From assembly GCA_013178045.1 (NCBI GenBank), contig JABLXP010000001.1:160780-224779 (forward strand): a DNA stretch of 64,000 bases. The letters run 5' to 3'. The translations under genes and the position numbers were made by a program. Shown here in pieces: positions 44,315-53,091 of the stretch. Source of the DNA: Bacillota bacterium (GTDB taxonomy: Bacteria > Bacillota > Ch66). Within the stretch, counting starts at the first letter, position 1. Every line of letters starts with the position of its first letter. The notes under the pieces were generated by a model. That model had not been told where the DNA came from. It ran no database searches and saw nothing but the letters and a program-made list of their open reading frames with translations.

Positions 44315-45727
44315 TTATTTTGCTTGGTTCTGGTTATACACATTGCCTCTGGCCAAGGACGCAAATATGCCGCTAGCAGATAGTACCGTAAAGATAATAA
44401 ACGAAGTTTTGGTGCTCCTTATTAATAAGTCAGAATAAGCCGGGCTTAATTCCATATTACCAACATAGAGTGCAATAATTAATGTTACAATGGCCATGCT
44501 GATGGCTTGACCGGTCAGTCTCATTGTGCCCAAAGTTGAGGAAGCAATGCCGTAAAACCTTTTTTCTACTGACCCCATCACCGCGTTGCTGTTCGGCGAT
44601 GCGAACAGAGCAAAGCCAATTCCTAAAAGCATTAAATTGGCGACGATCAGCCAGATCGGGGTAGTTTTCGTAATAAATAGTAAAACAAATAATCCGAGAG
44701 TTACTATGCCCATTCCCCATGATGAGACAATTCTTGGTTCGATCCGGTCAGATAATCTGCCCGCGAAGGGGGATAACAGGGCCATAACTACCGGTTGAGC
44801 GAGCATGATCAGCCCGGCTACCTGGGAATTTAATCCCATCGTGACCTGCAGGTGCAGGGACATTAAAAAACTTACCGCAAAAGTGGCGCTGTAATTTATT
44901 AAAGCGGCCAGATTCGAAAAGGCAAAAGTCATATTCTTGCTGAAAAGTGCTACATTCAGCAGCGGATTTTCTTTCTGTTTTTGCTGCCAGATAAAAATAC
45001 CGATCACAAACAGGCTTAATAACAAGATGTATTTGGCTTCCATAGATTTGGCAATTGATGATAAACCGTAAATGAAAGTGACCAAGCCCAGAACGTAGAG
45101 AATGGAACCGGTTAAATCAAATTTTTCACCACTTGCTCCCACCCATTCTCCCGGCAACTTCAATAGGGTAAGCAGGATAATCAATATCCCGATCGGCACG
45201 TTAAAATAAAAAATTGACTCCCAACCTAAATAGTGGTTCATCGCTCCCCCCAATACTGGACCCAGCGACAGACCAGTATAAACGGTAGCACTGTTTATCC
45301 CGAGAACCTTTCCCCGCTCGCCAGGAGGAAAAACCGAAGTCAGAATAGCCATTCCGGTACTGAAAACCATGGCACTGGCAATCCCCTGGAGTAAACGAAA
45401 GATAATGAGTGCCTCAAGCGACCTTGCAGAACAGCATAACAACGAAAACAGAGAAAAACCAGCAATTCCCAGGAGAAAAATTTTCTTCCGTCCAATGATA
45501 TCGGCCAGGCGCCCAAAGGGAACCAAGAATGCGGCCGAGGCCAGTAGAAAACTGGAAACAACCCAGCTGAGTAAATAGGCCCCACCCGTTAGCTCTTTTC
45601 CAATAGAAGGAATCGCCAGGTTCACTGCACTGCCCATAAACGGGGTGAGGAACGAGGCCATGGTAACTATCACCAGCGAGCTCTTTTTTAGTGAAGTATC
45701 GTGTTTCAACTCAGCTTCTCCGTTCAT
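44315..45727 (-). CDS. MFS DHA2-type multidrug exporter, 14 TM
   Basis: A 470-residue protein with about 14 hydrophobic helices. The N-terminal helix 1 motif contains S-A-V-N-L-A-I-P-S-I. The loop G-R-L-A-D-I-I-G-R-K-K and the motif C segment G-L-S-L-G-P-V-L-G-G mark the EmrB/QacA (DHA2) family. Likely proton-coupled drug export. The ATG at 45727 has GAAGGGG 6 bases upstream and leaves a short polar N-terminus; the frame opens 39 codons earlier without support. It is divergent from spoVD. Confidence 0.88.
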   Translation of the reverse strand: MNGEAELKHDTSLKKSSLVIVTMASFLTPFMGSAVNLAIPSIGKELTGGAYLLSWVVSSFLLASAAFLVPFGRLADIIGRKKIFLLGIAGFSLFSLLCCSARSLEALIIFRLLQGIASAMVFSTGMAILTSVFPPGERGKVLGINSATVYTGLSLGPVLGGAMNHYLGWESIFYFNVPIGILIILLTLLKLPGEWVGASGEKFDLTGSILYVLGLVTFIYGLSSIAKSMEAKYILLLSLFVIGIFIWQQKQKENPLLNVALFSKNMTFAFSNLAALINYSATFAVSFLMSLHLQVTMGLNSQVAGLIMLAQPVVMALLSPFAGRLSDRIEPRIVSSWGMGIVTLGLFVLLFITKTTPIWLIVANLMLLGIGFALFASPNSNAVMGSVEKRFYGIASSTLGTMRLTGQAISMAIVTLIIALYVGNMELSPAYSDLLIRSTKTSFIIFTVLSASGIFASLARGNVYNQNQAK

Positions 45728-45895
45728 ATTTGCCCCTTCCAAAGCGATCATTTTTTCTTCATTTGAAGTCTTCTCCGGTTGTAGACAAATTCCTCTTTTT
45801 TCTTGAGGGCTACCTGATTTTACCTTTGTTTTGTGTAAAAACATTGTTAAAATATGCCTGTAGTGAATTATTTTCTACATATGGGGGTTAAAATT

Positions 45896-48016
45896 TTGCA
45901 CGAAAAGCCTAAGTTATACAACCATCGGGCCAGATGCATATTTGGCGGTTTTACCTTTTTATTTTTCTTACTTATTTTGCGTTTTGGGCAACTCCAGTTG
46001 GTCCAGGGCCAGACCCTCTACCTTAAGGCGTTGGCGAACCGGACAAGAGAGATACCTTTAGAGGCCAACCGGGGGATTATCTACGACCGAAATTTTCATG
46101 AACTGGCCATTAGTGTAAATGCGGATGCTGTTTTTGCCCTGCCAGGCGATATTCGTGGTTCGAACCGGGAAAAGGAAATCGCCCAGAATTTAGCGGGGAT
46201 ACTAGAGTTGGACGAGCAGAAGGTTTATGAAAAAATCACCTCTAATTCTCCTTTTGTTTGGCTGAAGTTTAAGGTTTCTGCTGATAAGTCCCAACAAATA
46301 AAAAGCCTTGATCTACCTGGTATTGGTGTAACCAGCCGGAGTCAACGCTTTTACCCCCAAAAAACCCTGGCCGCGCATGTGCTGGGAATTGCTGGCATGG
46401 AAAACAAAGGATTGGAAGGGATTGAATATTTTTATGATAAGGAATTGAGTGGCATCCAGGGTATATTAGTTGCAGAAGCCGATGCCCAGGGCCACTATAT
46501 CCCTGATGAAACCAAAAGACTTGTCCCGCCCCAAGATGGAAAAAGTATTGTTCTTACGATAGATGAAACAATTCAATTGATGGCTGAACGGGAGCTGGAA
46601 AAAATCATGAAAGAGTACCAGCCCAAAGGCGCGACGGCCATCGTGATGGACGTAACCACGGGGGAAATTCTGGCTTTGGCTTGTCAGCCGACTTTTGACC
46701 CCAACAATTATAATAATTACCCCCAGGAGGCCAGGCGAAATTTAGCCGTAAGTTACAACTATGAACCTGGTTCCACCTTCAAAATTATTACCGTGGCAGC
46801 CGCCCTGGAAGAAAAAGCGGTCAGCCTGGGAGACTATTTCAACTGCCCTGGCTATATTCAAGTGAACGGCCGGACGATCCGCTGTTCCCACAACGAAGTT
46901 CATGGTTGGCAGTCTTTAGCCAAGGCGATGGCTAATTCCTGCAACGTGAGCTTCGTCCAAATTGGGGGCCGTCTGGGTTGGCCAAAACTTTACCAGTATG
47001 TTCGGGCTTTCAATTTTGGGAACAAAACCGGCATTGACCTACCAGGTGAATCCCAGGGGATTTTACTCCCAGAAAAAAATAACCGACCAATCGATCTGGC
47101 CACAGCTTCTATTGGGCAGACCAATGCTGTTACCCCCATTCAACTCCTCAGCGCGGTTTCCGCGATCGTCAACAATGGTATATACATGAAACCTCACCTG
47201 GTAAAAGCTTTTGCTGATAAGGATAAAAACATTATTCAAGAGATTACTCCGGTAGCTTCTGGTCCAATCGTATCTAAAGAGACCTCGCAAGCGGTACGCC
47301 TCTTACTGGAAGAAGTAGTCAAAACTGGCACAGGCAAAAATGCTCAGATCGAGGGATATCGTGTTGGTGGTAAGACCGGGACCGCCCAGAAGATTGCCCC
47401 AACCGGTGGCTATCTGCCCAACGAGTATGTTGCTTCTTTCATTGGCGTGGTCCCGATCGATAATCCTCGGCTTGCTGTTTTAGTGGTGGTGGATGCTCCC
47501 CAGCGTGGGTTGCCGTACGGTGGCTGGGTGGCGGCTCCGGCTTTTAAAGAAATTGCCAGGGAAGCGCTAAAAAGACTGGGGGTTTATCCTACAACATTGG
47601 AATTCCAAAGCGATGGACAGGACACACAAGTTGCTACCGTGCCGAATGTACTTGGCTTATCAGGAGAAGAAGCGGTTCAAAAAATTAAACAAGCGGGTTT
47701 GCAACCTATTCTGCAGGGGAATCAGAATCGGGTTGTTAACCAGTATCCATCTCCCGGGAGCAAAGTAGTGTCCACTCAGCCAGTATTTGTCAACCTGTCA
47801 GGCCGGAAAGAAGTTACCTATAACCCGCAGAGCAAACAAGTTATTGTCCCAGACTTAACTGGCAAAACGGTACGTGAAGCTGCCCAGATCCTTGGTTTGC
47901 TCGATTTGAAGATTCAAATTGAAGGGAGCGGCGTGGCTTACAAACAAGATGTAGCCCCTGGTACATACGTCAGAGAAGGCGCAGTCATTACTGTTAGTTT
48001 TCGTGGAGTTGAGTAG
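45896..48016 (+). CDS. spoVD: SpoVD/PBP2-type transpeptidase with two PASTA domains
   Basis: A 706-residue class B penicillin-binding protein. One N-terminal membrane helix is at about residues 14-34, then the dimerisation domain (R-G-I-I-Y-D-R). The transpeptidase has Ser293 in G-S-T-F-K, S-C-N, and K493-T-G-T. Two PASTA repeats span about residues 590-706. It cross-links septal or spore cortex peptidoglycan. A TTG start at 45896 has GGGGG 7 bases upstream; ATG 45881 or 45854 in the same frame are alternatives. spoVD normally lies in the mra/mur cluster, but here it stands alone. Its 3' end overlaps the convergent OYE gene by 23 bases. Confidence 0.88.
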   Translation: MHEKPKLYNHRARCIFGGFTFLFFLLILRFGQLQLVQGQTLYLKALANRTREIPLEANRGIIYDRNFHELAISVNADAVFALPGDIRGSNREKEIAQNLAGILELDEQKVYEKITSNSPFVWLKFKVSADKSQQIKSLDLPGIGVTSRSQRFYPQKTLAAHVLGIAGMENKGLEGIEYFYDKELSGIQGILVAEADAQGHYIPDETKRLVPPQDGKSIVLTIDETIQLMAERELEKIMKEYQPKGATAIVMDVTTGEILALACQPTFDPNNYNNYPQEARRNLAVSYNYEPGSTFKIITVAAALEEKAVSLGDYFNCPGYIQVNGRTIRCSHNEVHGWQSLAKAMANSCNVSFVQIGGRLGWPKLYQYVRAFNFGNKTGIDLPGESQGILLPEKNNRPIDLATASIGQTNAVTPIQLLSAVSAIVNNGIYMKPHLVKAFADKDKNIIQEITPVASGPIVSKETSQAVRLLLEEVVKTGTGKNAQIEGYRVGGKTGTAQKIAPTGGYLPNEYVASFIGVVPIDNPRLAVLVVVDAPQRGLPYGGWVAAPAFKEIAREALKRLGVYPTTLEFQSDGQDTQVATVPNVLGLSGEEAVQKIKQAGLQPILQGNQNRVVNQYPSPGSKVVSTQPVFVNLSGRKEVTYNPQSKQVIVPDLTGKTVREAAQILGLLDLKIQIEGSGVAYKQDVAPGTYVREGAVITVSFRGVE

Positions 48017-49028
48017 GAAATTTCCCGCGGATGTATTGTGCCGGCCATTCAATGTTTTGGCCCAGTAAGTAAGCGGCTTTTAAGGGCCAGTATGGATTGC
48101 GCAGCAATTCCCGACCGATGTACACCAGATCTACTCCCGATTTCACCACTCTTAAGGCCTGCATGGGTTCGGTGATCAGGCCACCGCCGATAACAGGAAG
48201 ATTTGTTCTTTCCCTGATTGTTAAAGCAAAGGGAATCTGGTAGCCAGGGTAAGCCCGCGGCACGGTTTCTGTGACCGCGCCTGAACTTACGTCTACAACA
48301 TCGATGCCTTTGTGTTTAACAGTGTTGATCATTTCGGCCACGTCCTGGGGGGTGTTGCCGCCGGCTTCGAAGTCATGCGCCGAGACCCGTACCAGCAGCG
48401 GCATACCTGATGGCAATACGGACTGCACGGCTTCCACTACTTCTCCCAATAGACGCGCCCGGTTGGCTGGCGAACCGCCGTATTCATCTTCCCTTTGATT
48501 GCTTAATGGTGAGAGAAACTGACTCAACAGGTAACCATGGGCGGCATGGATTTCTATCAGGTCAAACCCCGCCCGCACGGCTCGGCTAGCTGCCTGGGCA
48601 AAGCTTTCCACCACTCCCTTGATATCGTCCCGGGTCATTTCTTTTGGTGTCCCATATTTGGCGTTAAATGCGATGGGGGACGGCGCCAGCAACGGCTGCC
48701 CGGCAACGTGGCTTTTACGTCCACCGTGGTTCAATTGAATGCCAATGCGACTGCCATTCGCTAAAACGGCCTCAACCAGCCGTTTTAGCCCGTCAACCTG
48801 TCTATCATCCCATAGCCCCAGGTCACTGTTGGTTAATCTCCCCTCTGGGGCAACGGCGGTGGATTCTACAATCAGTAAGCCTACCTGCCCTACGGCACGC
48901 GTGGCATAGTGGATCACGTGCCAATCGGTTACTGTTCCGTCCAGGTTAGCGCAGTACATACACATTGGCGGCATTACAATGCGGTTTTTTAACGTCAGGT
49001 TTTTCACGGAAAACGATGAAAACAACAT
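47994..49028 (-). CDS. Old Yellow Enzyme-family NADH:flavin oxidoreductase (YqjM type)
   Basis: The 344-residue FMN TIM-barrel protein has N-R-I-V-M-P-P-M-C-M-Y with the Cys typical of the YqjM group, Q-L-N-H-G-G-R-K, the substrate His pair in I-E-I-H-A-A-H-G-Y and N-Q-R-E-D-E-Y-G-G-S. It reduces activated C=C bonds of enones or quinones using NAD(P)H. Its length excludes the 4Fe-4S dienoyl-CoA reductase fusion. The ATG at 49028 has GGAGG 7 bases upstream. The 3' end overlaps the convergent spoVD gene. Confidence 0.92.
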   Translation of the reverse strand: MLFSSFSVKNLTLKNRIVMPPMCMYCANLDGTVTDWHVIHYATRAVGQVGLLIVESTAVAPEGRLTNSDLGLWDDRQVDGLKRLVEAVLANGSRIGIQLNHGGRKSHVAGQPLLAPSPIAFNAKYGTPKEMTRDDIKGVVESFAQAASRAVRAGFDLIEIHAAHGYLLSQFLSPLSNQREDEYGGSPANRARLLGEVVEAVQSVLPSGMPLLVRVSAHDFEAGGNTPQDVAEMINTVKHKGIDVVDVSSGAVTETVPRAYPGYQIPFALTIRERTNLPVIGGGLITEPMQALRVVKSGVDLVYIGRELLRNPYWPLKAAYLLGQNIEWPAQYIRGKFPTQLHEN

Positions 49029-49057
49029 GGGTAGGTCCTCCATTTTTAATCAGAAAC

Positions 49058-49693
49058 CTATTTTTTTAATTCTAAAAGCACAACTTTTGGTATAAGGTCC
49101 AGGTCTTTGCCAGTAATAGAGAAAGCCTGGGTTTTCTCATAGCCAGGGTAATGTCTTAAAAATTCATCTGCTCCGCTAATTGGAAAATCTATATATTCAG
49201 TTTTGTAGTGCATTGGTATGACGCATTTAGGGCCGAGTTGTTCGACGATCTTGGCAGCCTGATTATGGTCAATAGTAAAATAGCCGCCGACGGGGACGAA
49301 AAGCACATCTATATCTCCGATTGCCTTCACCTGTTCCAAAGTGAGAACATGCCCCAGGTCTCCCAGGTGACAGAGCCTTAAATCCTCCGCTTCGATAATA
49401 TATATAATGTTCTTACCTCTTTTTTTACCCCCATCTGAATCATGGAAAGAAGGAATCCCGACGATATTAACTTCTGTGAAGTTATATTGCCCTTCTTTTT
49501 CAATAATAACCGGCTCGCCGAGTATTGTCTTGACTGCATTGTGATCATAGTGTTGGTGACTGATGGTGATATAATCGGCTGCCAGATTAGGTAATGGGTA
49601 ACCAATGCTTTGATCGAATGGATCGGTAATTATGGTCGTACCAGTTTGTAATTGAATAGCAAAACAAGCGTGACCAAGCCACTGAATTATCAT
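49058..49693 (-). CDS. MBL-fold metal-dependent hydrolase (UPF0173/YtkL type)
   Basis: A 211-residue metallo-beta-lactamase-fold protein of the compact UPF0173 group: G-H-A-C-F-A-I at the N-terminus, the metal motif S-H-Q-H-Y-D-H-N, D-L-G-H-V-L and the C-terminal P-M-H-Y-K-T. The activity is unknown. The ATG at 49693 has GGGGGG 6 bases upstream; a TTG two codons earlier abuts that site. Same strand as the crotonase gene upstream. Confidence 0.85.
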   Translation of the reverse strand: MIIQWLGHACFAIQLQTGTTIITDPFDQSIGYPLPNLAADYITISHQHYDHNAVKTILGEPVIIEKEGQYNFTEVNIVGIPSFHDSDGGKKRGKNIIYIIEAEDLRLCHLGDLGHVLTLEQVKAIGDIDVLFVPVGGYFTIDHNQAAKIVEQLGPKCVIPMHYKTEYIDFPISGADEFLRHYPGYEKTQAFSITGKDLDLIPKVVLLELKK

Positions 49694-49723
49694 TTTCAAC
49701 CCCCCATTAATATATTTTTAAAG

Positions 49724-50491
49724 TTATTTCTCCCTTCGTTTTGCCAGGAATTCCCGCAATAGCTCGCGATGTTCTTCAGATTGGAAGCAGATCCCCTGCG
49801 CGAATGCTTCCAGTTCCAGCAATGTCGGGAGATCACAGCTCAGGCTGCGGTTGAGAATCGACTTGGCTAATCTAATCGCCGTTGGCGATTTTCGGGCGAT
49901 GTCCCTAGCTAATTCGAACACAACGGGTTCCAATTCTGCCCGGGGAACGACTCGGTTAATTAGCCCCATTTCTTTCGCTTCTCTGGCCGTGAGCATTTGA
50001 CCGGTGAAGACCATTTCTTTCGCGCGCGGCAGACCTACTAACCGAGGCAGAAAATACATTCCGCCAAAGTCAGGAATTAATCCAATTTGAATAAAGATCT
50101 CCGAAAACCTGGCTTCTTCTGCCGCCACAATTAGATCTGCAGCCAGGACCAGATTGCACCCTGCTCCGGTTGCCACTCCATTAACAGCGCAGATAATCGG
50201 TTTTTCTAAGTTAACCATGGTCATGAGCAGGCGATCCAGGTTGCGAATCCGCTCACGTCCAGAACTGGCGTCGAAACCACCCGTCTGCTCTTTGACGTCC
50301 CCGCCGGCACAGAATGCCCGACCAGCACCGGTGATCACCACCACACGAACTTCGTCATCTTTGCCCAACTCTTCTAACGCTAATCGAATTTCTTCCCGCA
50401 TCAGGAGATTCAGAGCATTAAGCGCGTCTGGCCGGTTTAAGGTGAGCAAACCAATGCCCTCTGTCCGTTTAACTAGAATGGTGCTGTACAA
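49724..50491 (-). CDS. Enoyl-CoA hydratase/isomerase (crotonase) family protein
   Basis: A 255-residue crotonase-fold protein. N-R-P-D-A-L-N-A-L, the oxyanion-hole segment A-F-C-A-G-G-D-V-K, G-A-G-C-N-L-V-L-A-A-D and the F-x-x-I-G-L-I-P-D-F-G region are present. In the last segment the second catalytic position is Asp rather than Glu, so isomerase-type chemistry is possible. It acts on acyl-CoA in the cytoplasm. It starts at TTG 50491 after AAGGAG. It lies next to a CoA-transferase, so the two may share an acid-utilisation pathway. Confidence 0.88.
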   Translation of the reverse strand: MYSTILVKRTEGIGLLTLNRPDALNALNLLMREEIRLALEELGKDDEVRVVVITGAGRAFCAGGDVKEQTGGFDASSGRERIRNLDRLLMTMVNLEKPIICAVNGVATGAGCNLVLAADLIVAAEEARFSEIFIQIGLIPDFGGMYFLPRLVGLPRAKEMVFTGQMLTAREAKEMGLINRVVPRAELEPVVFELARDIARKSPTAIRLAKSILNRSLSCDLPTLLELEAFAQGICFQSEEHRELLREFLAKRREK

Positions 50492-50542
50492 ATCACAATC
50501 ACTCCTTCTTAATTAACCAGGTTGTAATTGGAATACAATTTA

Positions 50543-51883
50543 TTAGATCTTGTTAGTCCGCCGCCAGATCTTCATCTTTTCTGCTTCTTTAATGAGTTCG
50601 TCGCGAAAATTAGGGTGGGCAATCCCGATAATTGCTTCTGCGCGTTGCCAGGTCGTTTTCCCTTTCAGATTTACTTTCCCGTACTCCGTGACCAAATAGT
50701 GAGTGGCCGTCCGCGGGTCGGTAACAATTCCGCCGGGGGTAAGAATGGGCCGAATTCTTGATTTAACCGCACCGTTTTTAGTCGTGTATGTCGATGAAAG
50801 GCAGATAAAAGCTTTACCCCCCCTTGAATCATACGCACCCTGGACAAAATCAAGCTGACCCCCGGTCCCACTAATGTGGTGAATCCCGCTAGACTCCGAA
50901 CAGATCTGCCCAAAGAGGTCAACTTCGACCGCGTTATTAATCGCCACCATATTATCCAACTGGGCGATCGTGGCTGGGTGATTGGTGTAATCTACGGGGT
51001 AGGCGGCAATCACCGGGTTGTCGTCAATAAAATCGTAGAGCTTTTTGGTCCCGGCGGCAAAAGTCATGACCATCTTGTACCGGTCGATATTTTTCCTTAC
51101 CCCGGTGATTTTTCCGGCCAGGTACAGATCGACGAACGAGTCGACCAGCATCTCGGTATGAACACCCAGGTCTTTGAGGTCGGATTGGGCGATCATCGCG
51201 CCAACGGCATTGGGCATTCCGCCGATTCCGAGTTGCAGACAAGCCCCATCAGCCATTTCTTCAACGATCAACCGGGCCACCGCTTCATCTACCGGCGTGA
51301 TCGGCGCTGGGGGGATCTCCGGTAGACTGGGGTTGTTGCCTTCAATAATCATATCGACATCTGAAATATGGACGACCTCTTCCCGTCCTCCTCTCACCCG
51401 GGGCAGACTGTGGTTGACTTCTACGATGACCACCCGGGCTTTTTCTACGAGAGCCATGTGGTTGGTTACCTGCGGACCGAAATTAAAGAAGCCATGTTTG
51501 TCCATGGGGCACACCTGGCAGACAAAAACATCGATTGGTTCGACTTCTTGTCGTGTTAACCGGGGTAATTCATTGAACTTGAAGGGAATGTAGTACGCTG
51601 AGCCCCGATCATATAAAGCTCGGTCTCGCCCGCTGAAGTGCCAGCTGTTCCAGACAAAGTGTTCACCGTCAGGATCCGCCTCCATCACCGCGATCGGCCA
51701 TAAACTACAACAGCTTCGGAACTTGACGTCAAACAATTCCTCTTTGCGCTGGGCCAACGCCCGGTCGAACTCAACCGGGGCGCCAAGAGCAAAGCCATAC
51801 TCAACCCAGTCGCCAGATTTAACCACAGCAGCAGCTTGTTCGGCTGTAACCAGTTTTTGTCGATACATTTCTAAGAGTCCCAT
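50543..51883 (-). CDS. Acetyl-CoA hydrolase/CoA-transferase family protein (butyrate or 4-hydroxybutyrate type)
   Basis: The 446-residue protein has the two-domain acetyl-CoA hydrolase/transferase fold. G-I-G-G-M-P-N-A-V lies near residue 219, Glu244 in G-V-H-T-E-M is the likely glutamyl-CoA residue, and E-S-S-G-I-H-H-I-S-G-T-G-G-Q-L-D-F follows. It resembles butyryl-CoA:acetate and 4-hydroxybutyrate CoA-transferases of Clostridia, which swap CoA between acetate and short acids. The acceptor is not determinable here. Followed on the same strand by a crotonase. Confidence 0.9.
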   Translation of the reverse strand: MGLLEMYRQKLVTAEQAAAVVKSGDWVEYGFALGAPVEFDRALAQRKEELFDVKFRSCCSLWPIAVMEADPDGEHFVWNSWHFSGRDRALYDRGSAYYIPFKFNELPRLTRQEVEPIDVFVCQVCPMDKHGFFNFGPQVTNHMALVEKARVVIVEVNHSLPRVRGGREEVVHISDVDMIIEGNNPSLPEIPPAPITPVDEAVARLIVEEMADGACLQLGIGGMPNAVGAMIAQSDLKDLGVHTEMLVDSFVDLYLAGKITGVRKNIDRYKMVMTFAAGTKKLYDFIDDNPVIAAYPVDYTNHPATIAQLDNMVAINNAVEVDLFGQICSESSGIHHISGTGGQLDFVQGAYDSRGGKAFICLSSTYTTKNGAVKSRIRPILTPGGIVTDPRTATHYLVTEYGKVNLKGKTTWQRAEAIIGIAHPNFRDELIKEAEKMKIWRRTNKI

Positions 51884-51927
51884 TCTTCGCTGTTCCTTTC
51901 CCTGTTTTATGTCGATTTAATTTCCGT

Positions 51928-52812
51928 TCACAAACATTCTTGCACCCGTTTGATCAGCAGGTCAATACAAGTATGAATATTCTCAGGGGTGTATATACGT
52001 AAATTGCCTTGATAATAACGGTTAAAAAGTCTGTCTTTCATCTCAGCCTCCTGAAGCCCGGCTTCAGTCATTTCTCTGATTTCCTTAAAGGCGTTCTGCG
52101 CAGCTTCTAGCGCCCGCTTATAAAAAATCTCGATATCATTACCAGTCCAGATTCTCTCGTGGGCAATGCCCAGAACATTGGTAGGATAGCCCATCAACCG
52201 CTTAATAGTTTCCACATACAGTTCATATCCTTGAAAGAAGATGGGAAAAATTTCGGTATCAGAAATTTGAAAACCCGCGGCATCCGAGAGGAACATCACC
52301 TTATCGGCCGGCAAGTAAGCGGCCAAACTACAGGGACTGTGGCCGGGAGCCGCGATTATCTCTAATTTTATCCCAGTCCTTAGATATAAGGTATCTCCGT
52401 CCTCGAGAAGGTAGTCAACTATTATAGTTTGGGCCGGTGGTACCCTGACTGGTTCGGGCAAAAACCCTTCTTTCATTAGAACCTGGACCATTTGTTCATC
52501 CTGAGCAAAAAAATTCTCCATTACCGTTGGCTTACCCATCACTTTTTGGGCGTGGGGGCTGGCCGCAACAGCCGCGGTGGGAAACATTTTACGTAAAGCT
52601 GGAATCCCACAAACGTGATCAAAATGGGCGTGCATGGCTATCAGGTATCGAATCTCAGGCTGCAAAACCGCTGATTGCCACTGCTGGTAAAAGTTGACGA
52701 CCGCTCCGGTTACACCACATTCAATAAGCGCTGCTTCTTTTTGGCCAACGATAAAGAAATTAAAATGTCGATTGCCCAAGCACCGGACGTTATCTGTTAA
52801 TTGTTTTGTCAT
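51928..52812 (-). CDS. MBL-fold hydrolase (glyoxalase II-like)
   Basis: The 294-residue protein has the metallo-beta-lactamase motif M-H-A-H-F-D-H-V-C-G, a second His in A-P-G-H-S-P-C-S, Asp in F-L-S-D-A-A-G-F and a last His in G-I-A-H-E-R. The C-terminal 80 residues are helical and unlike glyoxalase II, so a thioesterase or lactonase role is as likely. AGGTGA lies before the ATG. Same orientation as the CoA-transferase gene 44 bases downstream. Confidence 0.85.
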   Translation of the reverse strand: MTKQLTDNVRCLGNRHFNFFIVGQKEAALIECGVTGAVVNFYQQWQSAVLQPEIRYLIAMHAHFDHVCGIPALRKMFPTAAVAASPHAQKVMGKPTVMENFFAQDEQMVQVLMKEGFLPEPVRVPPAQTIIVDYLLEDGDTLYLRTGIKLEIIAAPGHSPCSLAAYLPADKVMFLSDAAGFQISDTEIFPIFFQGYELYVETIKRLMGYPTNVLGIAHERIWTGNDIEIFYKRALEAAQNAFKEIREMTEAGLQEAEMKDRLFNRYYQGNLRIYTPENIHTCIDLLIKRVQECL

Positions 52813-52848
52813 AAGGGCTCACCTACTTTAATTGAAGGTTTATAAAGT

Positions 52849-52872
52849 AGCAGGGTGTATTGCAACCCTGCT
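52849..52872. other. Hairpin between the MBL gene and the nitroreductase remnant
   Basis: Stem AGCAGGGT (52849-52856) / ACCCTGCT (52865-52872), no strong T run on either side. It could be a weak terminator of the short minus-strand frame upstream. Confidence 0.4.
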
Positions 52873-52907
52873 TCTCTTCTACAACCCATTAACTCATCCA
52901 CTTTACT

Positions 52908-52955
52908 TTATTGTCTAATCGCACACCGGGCGTGAATGACCTCGAAGAATTCCAT
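52908..52955 (-). pseudogene. 15-codon nitroreductase-like N-terminal fragment
   Basis: On the minus strand, ATG 52955 with a strong AGGAGGG site encodes M-E-F-F-E-V-I-H-A-R-C-A-I-R-Q and then TAA. The sequence resembles the first residues of nitroreductase proteins (M-x-F-F-E-V-I-x-x-R-R-S-I-R). No nitroreductase sequence follows. It is either the remnant of a deleted gene or a short leader peptide. Confidence 0.4.
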
Positions 52956-53091
52956 GCTGAACCCTCCTGTGTTATTTTTTACTATTATTTCTATTCCATA
53001 TTAAATTTTCCTTCTCAGCAAGGCCGGTTTTTCTGGCTGTGAGCACAAGGAGATCAGACTTGTCAGGCGAAATATCATTGATTGGAGGTGT

